A stretch of DNA of 13,574 bases from a bacterium (GTDB lineage: Bacteria; Babelota; Babeliae; Babelales; Vermiphilaceae), in assembly GCA_030672115.1 (NCBI GenBank), contig DAOVGZ010000020.1:1-13574 (forward strand), given 5' to 3'. Below are positions 1 to 7,037 of the stretch, piece after piece (position 1 is the stretch's first letter; the number at the start of each line of letters is the position of its first letter). The notes under the pieces were generated by a model, which was given only the letters and a program-made list of their open reading frames with translations, was not told the origin of the DNA and made no database searches. The position numbers and the translations under genes were made by a program.

Positions 1-294
1 GCAATCGGTAAAACCACCGGTAGAAAGTCCAGCATCCAAAACGGTAAAATCTGTGACGTCGATATCAAAATAATCTAACGCTTTTTCAATTTTAAAACCT
101 GCACGCCCAACAAATTTCCGCTCTTTAGCTGTCAACTCTACAGGTGCATCATGTGCTACCTGCATACCTGATTTAGTTATTTTTTTTCCATCAATAAAAA
201 CTTTCCCCTGCATAATCCAACTTTGAATTTGCCGACGACTATACTGGGGAAATTTTTCATGTACAACAAGATCGAGTCTTTTTTTATTCGCCAT
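1..294 (-). CDS. tlyA: TlyA-family rRNA 2'-O-methyltransferase (S4 + FtsJ-like), 3' part missing
   Basis: Only the first 98 codons are present; the gene runs off the left edge. Residues 5-60 form an S4 RNA-binding domain (KRLDLVVHEKF, then SRRQIQSWIMQGKVFIDGK). The linker VGRAGFKIEKALDYF and the methyltransferase motif I LDAGLSTGGFTDC (about 86-98) are the typical TlyA junction; most relatives read LDVGASTGGFTD. Known family members use S-adenosylmethionine to methylate ribose of cytidines in 16S and/or 23S rRNA, in the cytoplasm; some were first described as hemolysins. The ATG overlaps the end of the upstream protease gene by 11 bases, which suggests translational coupling. A weak GGTAGG lies just before the ATG. 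Whether the catalytic residues further on are intact cannot be seen. Family assignment is secure from the S4/motif I arrangement; the exact target nucleotide is not. Confidence 0.88.
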   Translation of the reverse strand, partial: MANKKRLDLVVHEKFPQYSRRQIQSWIMQGKVFIDGKKITKSGMQVAHDAPVELTAKERKFVGRAGFKIEKALDYFDIDVTDFTVLDAGLSTGGFTDC

Positions 295-1759
295 TACCTA
301 CCAAATCTAAAAGTTCGCGAACAGATTGCGTTAGAGAATATGCAAAATCAGTTGAAAGTCGTTCTTCTTCTGCCAACATTTTTTTAAATGGAAACACTGC
401 AAGAACATCATCATCTGTTTTTAAACTTAAAAAATTTTCTCGCATACCCTTTTTCAACACAACTCTAAATTCGCTTATTGTTTCAACTGGACTATTATTT
501 ACTTCTTTTATGATAACACCAGGAGTTAAGCATCTCAATTTTTGTGCGTAAGAACCTGGTAAAATATGAGCAATGACAAGTACTGGATCAATCATGTTTT
601 CTATTTTTTGATATTTTAATAAATTTGGCGCAAAATTCACTAGAAAAGGAATATGATTTAATGCAAGCTCCATAATTATCATACCGCCAACAACTTCATG
701 CTCTATTCGTTCATAATCTGGATATTTAACGCGCACCGAATAAATATGATACGGCTCAAGAACAAAATTAATTTCTTTTTTTTCTCCAAAACGATACAAA
801 ACTAATTCAACCTTTTGTCCTACAACTAACCGTGAAACAAGATCATAAATAGAAACTTTATCCATACTCCATGGAACTTTCGCTTCTCCATGAGAATCAA
901 TCGTATATCCATTAATTTGATAAATCATATCTCCAGGACAAACACCCGATTTTTCAAACAATGAACCTTTAAATACTTTATGTGTATACAATCCAGCAGG
1001 AACAGGATTGCCCAAAAATTTTGCATGTTCATCAGTTGCATTATGAAAATTACCACCCAAAATAGGTTTTCTTACTAAGGGATTTTTTAAAAGATCTTCA
1101 AAAATAACTTTTAACTCATTGATAGGAATTGCATATCCAATATTAAGAGCTTCGGCCGCAACGGCAACAGTTACACCAATCACTGTTCCATTGGCTGCAA
1201 TTAATGGCCCACCAGAACTCCCAGAATTAATTGGCGCAGTAATTTGAATATAAGAAATAGAATTAGTCGATTCCCGACCACTCACAACACCTGTGGTACT
1301 TTTCATTCTATGTTGTCCCAAAGGGTACCCTAAAACTAAAACTTTTTCTGTTCTGCGCACCACATCAGAATCACCAATCATTAAAAATGGAACCTTCCCT
1401 AAACGTTCTTTAACCCGCTGTAAATCTTGCGGAGTGATACGAAGCAAAGCAATATCGCGATCAGGACAAAAACTGATCACTTCTACTTTAATTGTGTCTC
1501 TTCCAAGCGCTGGAATAGTAATCCACACCGTTTTTGCTTCGTTGACCACATGCGCATTGGTGATAATATATCCTTGATCATTAATAAAAAAACCGGTCCC
1601 CCTGCTTTCGTACTGCGATTTAACTTTGTACGGTTCTAACCAATTAAATTGACCAACCTGTGCAAAAATTTGCACTACCGTATTTTGTGCCGCACTTTCT
1701 ACCTGCAGCCAATTTTGATCACCTTGTACCAAGAAAATAGGTTGTTGCTCTTTTTTCAT
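284..1759 (-). CDS. HtrA/Deg serine protease with two PDZ-like domains, no signal or anchor
   Basis: 491 residues. The trypsin-like domain spans about 25-222 with the full catalytic triad: His70 in ITNAHVV, Asp102 in CPDRDIALL and Ser182 in NSGSSGGPL (Asn before the usual serine is replaced by Ser). A PDZ domain follows at about 228-340 (GVCPGDMIYQING). The C-terminal block at about 350-470 (VVGGMIIMELALNHI, then GVIIKEVNNSPV) resembles the extra PDZ-like domain of plant Deg9/Deg2-type proteases rather than the PDZ2 of E. coli DegP. It is a paralogue of the protease at 3849-5522, with similarity starting near residue 18. It lacks the first ~65 residues of that protein, including the transmembrane anchor. 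An in-frame TAA stands six codons before the ATG, so no longer N-terminus is possible; AAGGGAG precedes the ATG. I infer a cytoplasmic protease. Substrates are unknown. tlyA overlaps its 3' end. Confidence 0.9.
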   Translation of the reverse strand: MKKEQQPIFLVQGDQNWLQVESAAQNTVVQIFAQVGQFNWLEPYKVKSQYESRGTGFFINDQGYIITNAHVVNEAKTVWITIPALGRDTIKVEVISFCPDRDIALLRITPQDLQRVKERLGKVPFLMIGDSDVVRRTEKVLVLGYPLGQHRMKSTTGVVSGRESTNSISYIQITAPINSGSSGGPLIAANGTVIGVTVAVAAEALNIGYAIPINELKVIFEDLLKNPLVRKPILGGNFHNATDEHAKFLGNPVPAGLYTHKVFKGSLFEKSGVCPGDMIYQINGYTIDSHGEAKVPWSMDKVSIYDLVSRLVVGQKVELVLYRFGEKKEINFVLEPYHIYSVRVKYPDYERIEHEVVGGMIIMELALNHIPFLVNFAPNLLKYQKIENMIDPVLVIAHILPGSYAQKLRCLTPGVIIKEVNNSPVETISEFRVVLKKGMRENFLSLKTDDDVLAVFPFKKMLAEEERLSTDFAYSLTQSVRELLDLVGNGE

Positions 1760-1780
1760 TTTTTCTCCCTTTTTTTATGC

Positions 1781-1808
1781 TTTATAATTCTGACTACAAA
1801 CATACCAA
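1781..1808 (-). promoter_or_regulatory. Possible promoter of the anchorless protease gene
   Basis: On the minus strand TTGGTA (1808-1803) and TATAAA (1786-1781) are separated by 16 bases. They lie between the hairpin terminator at 1831-1868 and the protease ATG at 1759, leaving a leader of roughly 20 bases with the Shine-Dalgarno AAGGGAG. The matches to the sigma-70 consensus are partial and the region is very AT-rich, so this is a position-based guess. Confidence 0.3.
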
Positions 1809-1830
1809 AAAGGAAAAATCAAAAATAAGT

Positions 1831-1868
1831 AAAAAAAAGAGCTGGCATAATACCAACTCTTTTTTTTT
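1831..1868 (-). terminator. Intrinsic terminator after the membrane-protein pair
   Basis: Minus-strand RNA folds as AGAGUUGGUA / UGCCAGCUCU with loop UUA (ten pairs including two G-U wobbles), followed by a run of U. The stem core is at 1838-1860. A tracts and T tracts flank it on both sides, but the G-U pairs become A-C mismatches on the plus strand, so it is built to act on minus-strand transcripts. It lies 35 bases after the 1896-2957 gene and before the 284-1759 gene. It resembles the hairpin at 3798-3825. Confidence 0.75.
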
Positions 1869-1895
1869 ATTTATGACTAAAAGAAAAACGAAAAA

Positions 1896-2957
1896 TTAAT
1901 CTAAAGGTTTAATTTCTTCAATGTATTCATCTTTTTTTTCATATTTTTCTATATATGTATCATATTGTTTTTTCATTTTTTTAAATCTTTCCTCTTTCGC
2001 TTTAAAATTTTGCTCTTTCCTTGCCACCTCCAATAATCTTTCTTCAATTTCTATCGTTTTTTCCGCAGCAAATTCTATATCTTCTTTATATTGTTTTTTA
2101 AATTCATTTTTTTCCTTTTGAAATTCGTCATTTTTCTTTTTAATTTTTGCCAAAAATTTATCTTCAACGTTCTTTCGTTGTTCTTCGTCAAGTTTTGTTA
2201 TTTTTTTAACTTTTCTTTTAAAGACACGGTTTCTTTTATAATCTTCATTTGGATAGCTATCTAAATTTTCATTTAAAAGAATTTGTTCTATTTTCGAAGC
2301 TATAGAATTAAGCTTTTCTACTTTTTCTATTTTATTTTTTAAAGATTTAGCTTTTTTTTCTATTGGTTTTTCATTGCGAGTAAAAAAATCTACACCTCCA
2401 GCAACTAGCGGTAGCGTAAATGCTCCAACAATTGCCTTTTTATTTATAGAAGATTCAATAGACTTTACATCATCTTTTTGAGTTATCTTTTTCATCAAAA
2501 ATTTGCTGCCAAAAAATCCAGCAACCGCCAAAGCAGAATATCCCGCAAGTCGAGCTGTAGTTTTAAGCATACGCCCAGAAAAACTAGATTCTTCACCCTC
2601 AATAATTGTTTGTACAATTTTGCGTGCTTCTTTAGATGTTTTTACATCCACAGAAAATAGCTTATTAAATGGTGCTAACGCATTACCACCTAAAGCGAAC
2701 TCACCTTTTCCAAACCACTTCTTTTTTATATCTGGTTGAAAATAGTAAGAAAAAAGCTCTGGCAAATTATTTTTGCTGCGAATTCCAGCTAATTCCTTTT
2801 CTGTATCATTAATATATTTTTGTAGTTTTTGTAGTTTTTTTTGTTCTAGTGAAAGTTTTGTTTTTGGTTTTGGTTTTAATCCACTTCCAAAATTTCTCTG
2901 TATAATTACTAAAGAAAGCGCTGCAAAACCAATAGCCAAAAAATATTTTTTCTTCAT
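1896..2957 (-). CDS. Unknown membrane protein with C-terminal coiled coil (paralogue of the gene before it)
   Basis: 353 residues; I do not recognise the family. A basic start and hydrophobic segment (about 4-20) are followed directly by QRNFG. Two more hydrophobic stretches lie at about 137-155 (GYSALAVAGFFGSKF) and 174-192 (AIVGAFTLPLVAGGVDFF), joined by a lysine-rich link, so a two-helix membrane hairpin is likely. Residues about 255-348 are rich in Lys and Glu with heptad-like spacing and should form a long coiled coil. The gene at 2954-3700 is a paralogue: shared N-terminus, KWF near residue 81, the paired hydrophobic segments, and a KI...LN..YP..DYK block near 222-241. The coiled coil is extra in this copy. 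ATG overlaps the TGA of the previous gene (ATGA) and AAGGGAG precedes it, so the two are co-translated. No enzyme motif is visible. A structural or scaffold role is conceivable but not shown. Confidence 0.8.
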   Translation of the reverse strand: MKKKYFLAIGFAALSLVIIQRNFGSGLKPKPKTKLSLEQKKLQKLQKYINDTEKELAGIRSKNNLPELFSYYFQPDIKKKWFGKGEFALGGNALAPFNKLFSVDVKTSKEARKIVQTIIEGEESSFSGRMLKTTARLAGYSALAVAGFFGSKFLMKKITQKDDVKSIESSINKKAIVGAFTLPLVAGGVDFFTRNEKPIEKKAKSLKNKIEKVEKLNSIASKIEQILLNENLDSYPNEDYKRNRVFKRKVKKITKLDEEQRKNVEDKFLAKIKKKNDEFQKEKNEFKKQYKEDIEFAAEKTIEIEERLLEVARKEQNFKAKEERFKKMKKQYDTYIEKYEKKDEYIEEIKPLD

Positions 2958-3700
2958 AATTCTCCCTTTTTACTTTTATTGCTTTTTTTATTATAAAGTT
3001 TGCTTATATTTTCTTTCTCTCGTTCTATTTTTTCCCAAAGTTCTTCATTTCCATTACTTTCAAGAAAAACAATCTTATAATCAGGATATTTATTCAATTC
3101 GTAAATTTTTTTGGCAATTTTATATAAATACCTAATCTCTACCAACTTGTTATACCGATCGTCATACTTTTGCTTTAAAGACACAAAATCAATTGCTTTT
3201 TCTATTTTTTTATCCCAAAATTGGCGTATCCCTTTAACCAACAAACCTGAAATAGCCCAAGTCATGGTTGCCCCAAATGCAGCCCTCCAACCTTTTTTGT
3301 ACCATACCGCAGGGACTGCAAGTATCGAAAGTTTTGTTGCCGTTTCAATGCCGGAAAGATCAACATACCGCTCCGGAAGTTTTTCAATTTTTTTATACTG
3401 ATAAACAAAGTCTTTAAAATCTTTTTCTGGAGTTTCTTTTACAATTTCATTTAAAAATTTTTTATCATTAGATTCTAGTTTTTCAAACCATTTATTTTTG
3501 TTTTCATACGCTTTTGATAAAAACGCTATGGTATCTATATTGAGAAGATTTCTAAAATATTCGTCTAATTCCCTTATCTGAAACCACAACTTATTTTTGA
3601 GAATCGTTTGTTTCTCTTTGTTCTGCTCACCAAAATTTCTCTGTACAAGCGTTAAACATACAACCGCAAAACCCATAACCAAAAAATATCTTTTCTTCAT
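2954..3700 (-). CDS. Unknown membrane protein (first of a paralogous pair)
   Basis: 248 residues from the ATG at 3700, which has AAGGGG five bases upstream and aligns with the start of its neighbour (MKKRYFL versus MKKKYFL); a longer frame from a GTG at 3724 is unlikely. A hydrophobic segment at about 4-20 is followed by QRNFGEQ. Further hydrophobic stretches are at about 120-133 (TATKLSILAVPAVW) and 141-157 (AFGATMTWAISGLLVKG). The remainder is charged and rich in Lys and Glu, with KWFEKLE near 70 and KIYELNKYPDYK near 198-209. The protein ends in a basic tail (NKKSNKSKKGEL). It overlaps the following paralogue by four bases (ATGA). A hairpin terminator separates it from the protease upstream, so the pair probably has its own promoter in 3725-3797, which I could not place. 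Function unknown. Confidence 0.8.
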   Translation of the reverse strand: MKKRYFLVMGFAVVCLTLVQRNFGEQNKEKQTILKNKLWFQIRELDEYFRNLLNIDTIAFLSKAYENKNKWFEKLESNDKKFLNEIVKETPEKDFKDFVYQYKKIEKLPERYVDLSGIETATKLSILAVPAVWYKKGWRAAFGATMTWAISGLLVKGIRQFWDKKIEKAIDFVSLKQKYDDRYNKLVEIRYLYKIAKKIYELNKYPDYKIVFLESNGNEELWEKIEREKENISKLYNKKSNKSKKGEL

Positions 3701-3797
3701 TTTTCCCCTTTTTTTTAAAAACACCCCTCTCTATGTTAAAAACTACAAAAAAACAAAGCTCCCAAACAATAGTTCTAAAAAAACACTTTCAGGCAGC

Positions 3798-3825
3798 AAA
3801 AAGGGCCGGTATAACACCGACCCTT
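3798..3825 (-). terminator. Intrinsic terminator after the anchored protease
   Basis: Minus-strand RNA: AAGGGUCGGU, loop GUUAU, ACCGGCCCUU, followed by U. The stem is ten pairs with one G-U wobble that is an A-C mismatch on the other strand, so it is directed to minus-strand transcripts. The U run is only about five long. It sits 23 bases after the stop of the 3849-5522 gene. It is the closest relative in the window of the hairpin at 1831-1868. Confidence 0.7.
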
Positions 3826-3848
3826 AACAGAACAATTATAACTTTTTT

Positions 3849-5522
3849 TTATGCACCAATATTCATATTATTTTTTTGTACATTTTGTGCGCTTTGCATA
3901 TGTTGCGCAAAAAGTGTTTTTGCTGTTTCTGATAATGGATAATGATACAAGCGAGAAAGCTGCGGTTCTTCTTTTAAAATCTTTTCTTGTGGTAACACCA
4001 CTAAAATATTATCTGATGCTCGAGTATACAAATCAGTAGCTCGAATTGTAATTCGTTTATTGTCACCACTTTGATACGCTTGCCGTAACTCTTGTAAAGT
4101 ATTAATCGAAATTCCATTTACCTCATTAATCTGTGCTCCCATGCTTATAGTTCTTGTTTTATACAGCTGCGAGGTTGGAAACACATGTGTAACAATTAAT
4201 GCAGGATCAGTTTGATTTTTCAATTCCGTGTAAGCAAGTAAACCTGGAGCCTGTTTGACCAACATACGAACATGATTTGTTGTTAGTTGCATCACAACCA
4301 TTCCTGCAAACACTTCATAATCTACATCTTCTATCCATGGATACACTTGTCTAATTGCAAGCAATTTTGCTTCTGTAAATTTCGCACTCAACTCTTTACG
4401 CTCACCATTGCGATACACAATCAAATTAATATCTTGCCCAACCGAAAGTCTGCCCACATAATCAACAAGTGAGATTCTATCTTCTGACCATACAACATTC
4501 ATCTCGCCGTAAATATCAACTTTGTTGCCGTTAATTTCGTAAATCATATCGCCCGATTCTACGCCAGCGTTATACAAGGTGCTATTTTTAATAACATCTG
4601 CAACATAGCAACCACCAGGCGGAGGATTTCCAAGATAATCGGTTAAATCATCAGTTCCATTATTAAATAAAACACCTAAAAACGGTTTTCTTAAAAGTTT
4701 ATTTGTTTTTAAGTCTGGCAAAGCAATACGAAAATCATTAATTGGAATCATGTATGCAATATTATCAACTGTTCCTCCAACTATCTTGCTTGAATTAATT
4801 CCAATAACTTCTCCATTAAGATTTAAAAGTGGACCACCTGAATTGCCTGCATTAATTGCAGCACTAATTTGAATTAGTCCCCCTTCTCTTCCACTAATAA
4901 CGCCAGTTGTACTTTTAAGCGACTGCATCCCAAGCGGATAACCAAGAGCCATAACTTCATCAGAACGTCGAACTAAATCTGAATTACCAAATGTTAAAAA
5001 TGGAATTGTTTCTAACTCATTGAGTATATATTCTTGCGATTCTTCGGTTAACTGAAGCAATGCAATATCTCTATCTGGGCATTCACCAATCACATGAGCA
5101 TCAAGAATTTTTTTTCCTAATGATGGAATTTGAATCCAAATTGTTTGAGCATTTCTTACAACATGAGCATTGGTTGCAATTTCACCAGACTCACTTATTA
5201 AAAACCCAGAACCACCAGCAGAAAATTGATGCGGAGTTTTATATGGCTGCAAAAGATCCATTTGAACACCTTGAACAAAAATCTGTACAACAGAATCTTT
5301 TACCGCATCTTGTACCGGACGCCATAACTGACTTTTACCAACAACTTTTTCTACAATAGATGGCATAGTAATATTTTGCTCTAAATGACCCGAATCAACT
5401 TGGACAATAGAAAGAAGTTCCTGAAGATGTTTATGATAAGTAAATAATTTATACGAAACCGCAAAAAATACTGTTGAGAACGTAATAAACCCAACAGTTA
5501 AAAAAAACTTTTTTGTATTCAT
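3849..5522 (-). CDS. Membrane-anchored HtrA/Deg serine protease with two PDZ-like domains
   Basis: 557 residues. Residues about 5-27 (KFFLTVGFITFSTVFFAVS) form a signal anchor without a clear cleavage site, so the protease probably faces the periplasm while tethered to the inner membrane. The trypsin-like domain (about 73-272) carries His120 (TNAHVV), Asp152 (CPDRDIALL) and Ser228 (AGNSGGPL), so it should be active. A PDZ domain follows at about 280-385 (GVESGDMIYEINGNKV). A C-terminal PDZ-like block at about 402-515 (EVFAGMVVMQLTTNH, GAQINEVNGISI) resembles the extra domain of Deg9/Deg2-type proteases. In the HtrA family such enzymes degrade or refold damaged envelope proteins. It is a clear paralogue of the 284-1759 protease along the whole catalytic and PDZ region. 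No strong Shine-Dalgarno is visible before the ATG (GAAAGAAACAAAT). A terminator follows. It is divergent from the glycyl-tRNA synthetase operon. Confidence 0.92.
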   Translation of the reverse strand: MNTKKFFLTVGFITFSTVFFAVSYKLFTYHKHLQELLSIVQVDSGHLEQNITMPSIVEKVVGKSQLWRPVQDAVKDSVVQIFVQGVQMDLLQPYKTPHQFSAGGSGFLISESGEIATNAHVVRNAQTIWIQIPSLGKKILDAHVIGECPDRDIALLQLTEESQEYILNELETIPFLTFGNSDLVRRSDEVMALGYPLGMQSLKSTTGVISGREGGLIQISAAINAGNSGGPLLNLNGEVIGINSSKIVGGTVDNIAYMIPINDFRIALPDLKTNKLLRKPFLGVLFNNGTDDLTDYLGNPPPGGCYVADVIKNSTLYNAGVESGDMIYEINGNKVDIYGEMNVVWSEDRISLVDYVGRLSVGQDINLIVYRNGERKELSAKFTEAKLLAIRQVYPWIEDVDYEVFAGMVVMQLTTNHVRMLVKQAPGLLAYTELKNQTDPALIVTHVFPTSQLYKTRTISMGAQINEVNGISINTLQELRQAYQSGDNKRITIRATDLYTRASDNILVVLPQEKILKEEPQLSRLYHYPLSETAKTLFAQHMQSAQNVQKNNMNIGA

Positions 5523-5553
5523 ATTTGTTTCTTTCGGAATAATTATTTTAAAA

Positions 5554-5582
5554 AATAAACATCTTGAATAAGTTTATCACAA
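5554..5582 (-). promoter_or_regulatory. Possible promoter of the anchored protease gene
   Basis: On the minus strand TTGTGA (5582-5577) and TTTATT (5559-5554) have a 17-base spacer, four of six matches each to the sigma-70 boxes. This would give a leader of about 25 bases before the ATG at 5522. The intergenic region 5523-5710 must hold promoters for both directions. For the plus strand only a TATAAAT at 5627-5633 stands out, without a good -35 box. Confidence 0.28.
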
Positions 5583-5652
5583 GACAAGATTAACACCAAA
5601 ACAGCCACCAACCTTAACAATAAGCATATAAATATGGTTTGCAAAAAATATC

Positions 5653-5705
5653 AGAACTCCCTACCCTAAAAAGAATCGTTCGATTTAACTATGGTAAGGA
5701 GTTCT
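5653..5705 (+). promoter_or_regulatory. Leader hairpin that pairs with the Shine-Dalgarno site of glycyl-tRNA synthetase
   Basis: AGAACTCCCTACC (5653-5665) is complementary to GGTAAGGAGTTCT (5693-5705) at 12 of 13 positions, with one C-A mismatch. The 3' arm contains the Shine-Dalgarno AAGGAG (5696-5701) of the gene starting at 5711. The 27-base loop holds a small inner hairpin, AATC-GTTC-GATT (5674-5685). If folded in the mRNA, the ribosome binding site is buried, which would make translation conditional on temperature, ligand, protein or leader translation. It is too short and lacks conserved elements for a T-box. It could also be a DNA-level inverted repeat, though the wide spacing argues against a simple operator. 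Confidence 0.5.
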
Positions 5706-5710
5706 TTTTC

Positions 5711-7030
5711 ATGAGTTCAGCGCAAAAAAATGTTGTCACATTAGACAAACTTGTTTCATTATGCAAACGTCGAGGCTTTGTTTATCAATCAGCCGATATT
5801 TATGGTGGCCTTAATGGCGTATATGATTTTGGACATCTTGGCGCCCTTCTTAAAAAAAATATTCGCGCTTTATGGACAGATTCAATCAATCAACATGGAT
5901 CAATAGTCATGCTTGAAGGTGCACTTTTAGGTCCTGAACCTGTCTGGGAAGCTTCTGGTCATGTCAAAAATTTTCATGATCCTATGATTGATTGTTTAAC
6001 CTGCAAAAAAAGATTTAGAGCTGACGATATTAATATAGAAAAAGGTTGTCCTAGTTGTGGTAACAAAAGCTGGACCGATGTGCGACAATTTAACATGATG
6101 TTCAAAACACAACTTGGTGCATCATCACAAAGCAGCTCTCAAGCTTACTTACGCCCTGAAACAGCACAATCAATTTTTATTAATTTTAAAAATGTTTTAA
6201 CAACAAGTCGGGTTAAAATTCCATTTGGAATAGCACAAATAGGAAAAGCTTTTCGAAACGAAATTACTCCAAAACAATTTTTATTTAGAATGCGTGAATT
6301 TGAACAAATGGAAGTTGAATGGTTTTGCAAAGGAGATCAAACAGAATCTGCCCTGCAATCATGGAAAAAAGCACGCATGGTATTTTATAAACAACTAAAA
6401 ATAAACCAAACAAAACTACGCTTGCGTGACCATGGACCAAATGAGCTTGCACACTACTCAACCGCTTGTGTTGATGTTGAATACGAATTCCCATTTGGCT
6501 GGAAAGAACTAGAAGGCATAGCTCATCGTGGCAACTACGATTTAACACAACACTCAAAACATTCAGGAAAAGACCTAAGCGTTTTTGATGACGCAAAAAA
6601 AGAATCTTATGTTCCTCATGTTATTGAATGCTCCGTTGGCGTTGATCGTCTTTTTTTAACACTCCTTTTTGATGCTTACACAGAAGATGTCGTCGGGGGC
6701 GAAGCGCGAACCGTTTTAAAATTTGCACCAGCAGTAGCGCCAATTAAAGCCGCATTTCTTCCTCTTACCAAAAAACAAACTGAACAAACAAAAGCAATTT
6801 TTGACCGTATTAAACAATCAACAAAATTAGATTTACAACTTGATGTTTCTGGTTCAATTGGTAAACGATATCGACGACAAGATGAAATTGGAACTCCTCT
6901 TTGTTTCACCTACGACTTTGATAGCGACGATGATAAAAAAGTAACAGTACGAGATAGAGATACAACAGAACAAAAACGAATTTCTATCGATAGTATTGAA
7001 GCGTACTTGTTGGAGCAACTAGGAAAGTAA
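5711..7030 (+). CDS. glyS: Glycyl-tRNA synthetase, alpha2 (single-chain) type
   Basis: 439 residues from the ATG at 5711, which has AAGGAG nine bases upstream. An in-frame TTG at 5639 would add 24 residues unlike the family and overlaps the leader hairpin. The enzyme charges tRNA-Gly with glycine using ATP in the cytoplasm. N-terminal block GFVYQSADIYGGLNGVYDFG (22-41) is typical of the homodimeric class II enzyme. Cys95, Cys98, Cys113 and Cys116 make a zinc-binding pair (CLTC, CPSC). Class II motif 2 is at 181-202 (FRNEITPKQFLFRMREFEQ) and motif 3 at about 306-320 (ECSVGVDRLFL). The C-terminal anticodon-binding domain runs about 343-439. It is therefore not the alpha2beta2 GlyQ/GlyS form common in many bacteria. 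Length is slightly short but all core motifs are present. It is first of the plus-strand operon; the next gene starts seven bases after its stop. Confidence 0.96.
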   Translation: MSSAQKNVVTLDKLVSLCKRRGFVYQSADIYGGLNGVYDFGHLGALLKKNIRALWTDSINQHGSIVMLEGALLGPEPVWEASGHVKNFHDPMIDCLTCKKRFRADDINIEKGCPSCGNKSWTDVRQFNMMFKTQLGASSQSSSQAYLRPETAQSIFINFKNVLTTSRVKIPFGIAQIGKAFRNEITPKQFLFRMREFEQMEVEWFCKGDQTESALQSWKKARMVFYKQLKINQTKLRLRDHGPNELAHYSTACVDVEYEFPFGWKELEGIAHRGNYDLTQHSKHSGKDLSVFDDAKKESYVPHVIECSVGVDRLFLTLLFDAYTEDVVGGEARTVLKFAPAVAPIKAAFLPLTKKQTEQTKAIFDRIKQSTKLDLQLDVSGSIGKRYRRQDEIGTPLCFTYDFDSDDDKKVTVRDRDTTEQKRISIDSIEAYLLEQLGK

Positions 7031-7037
7031 TAACAAC

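Noticed and set aside
3701..3724. GTG start at 3724 for the first unknown membrane protein
   Set aside because: It runs through the Shine-Dalgarno AAGGGG; the ATG at 3700 aligns with the start of the paralogue.
3895..3920. TGCGC / GCGCA inverted repeat in the 3' end of the anchored protease gene
   Set aside because: Five pairs with a 12-base loop inside coding sequence, expected by chance.
5060..5359. Open frame on the plus strand opposite the anchored protease (and similar frames at 1293, 2503, 2773, 3111)
   Set aside because: Low-complexity shadows of well-supported minus-strand genes, without ribosome binding sites or recognisable motifs.
5639..5710. Longer glycyl-tRNA synthetase start at TTG 5639, adding 24 residues
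   Set aside because: The extra residues do not look like the family N-terminus, and the ATG at 5711 has a well-placed AAGGAG.
5595..5710. T-box riboswitch before glycyl-tRNA synthetase
   Set aside because: The leader is too short and has no T-box consensus, specifier loop or terminator/antiterminator pair.
5691..5714. Seven-codon leader peptide (ATG 5691 to TGA 5714) overlapping the glyS start
   Set aside because: No ribosome binding site and no glycine codons, so not called as a gene; mentioned only as a possible part of the leader mechanism.
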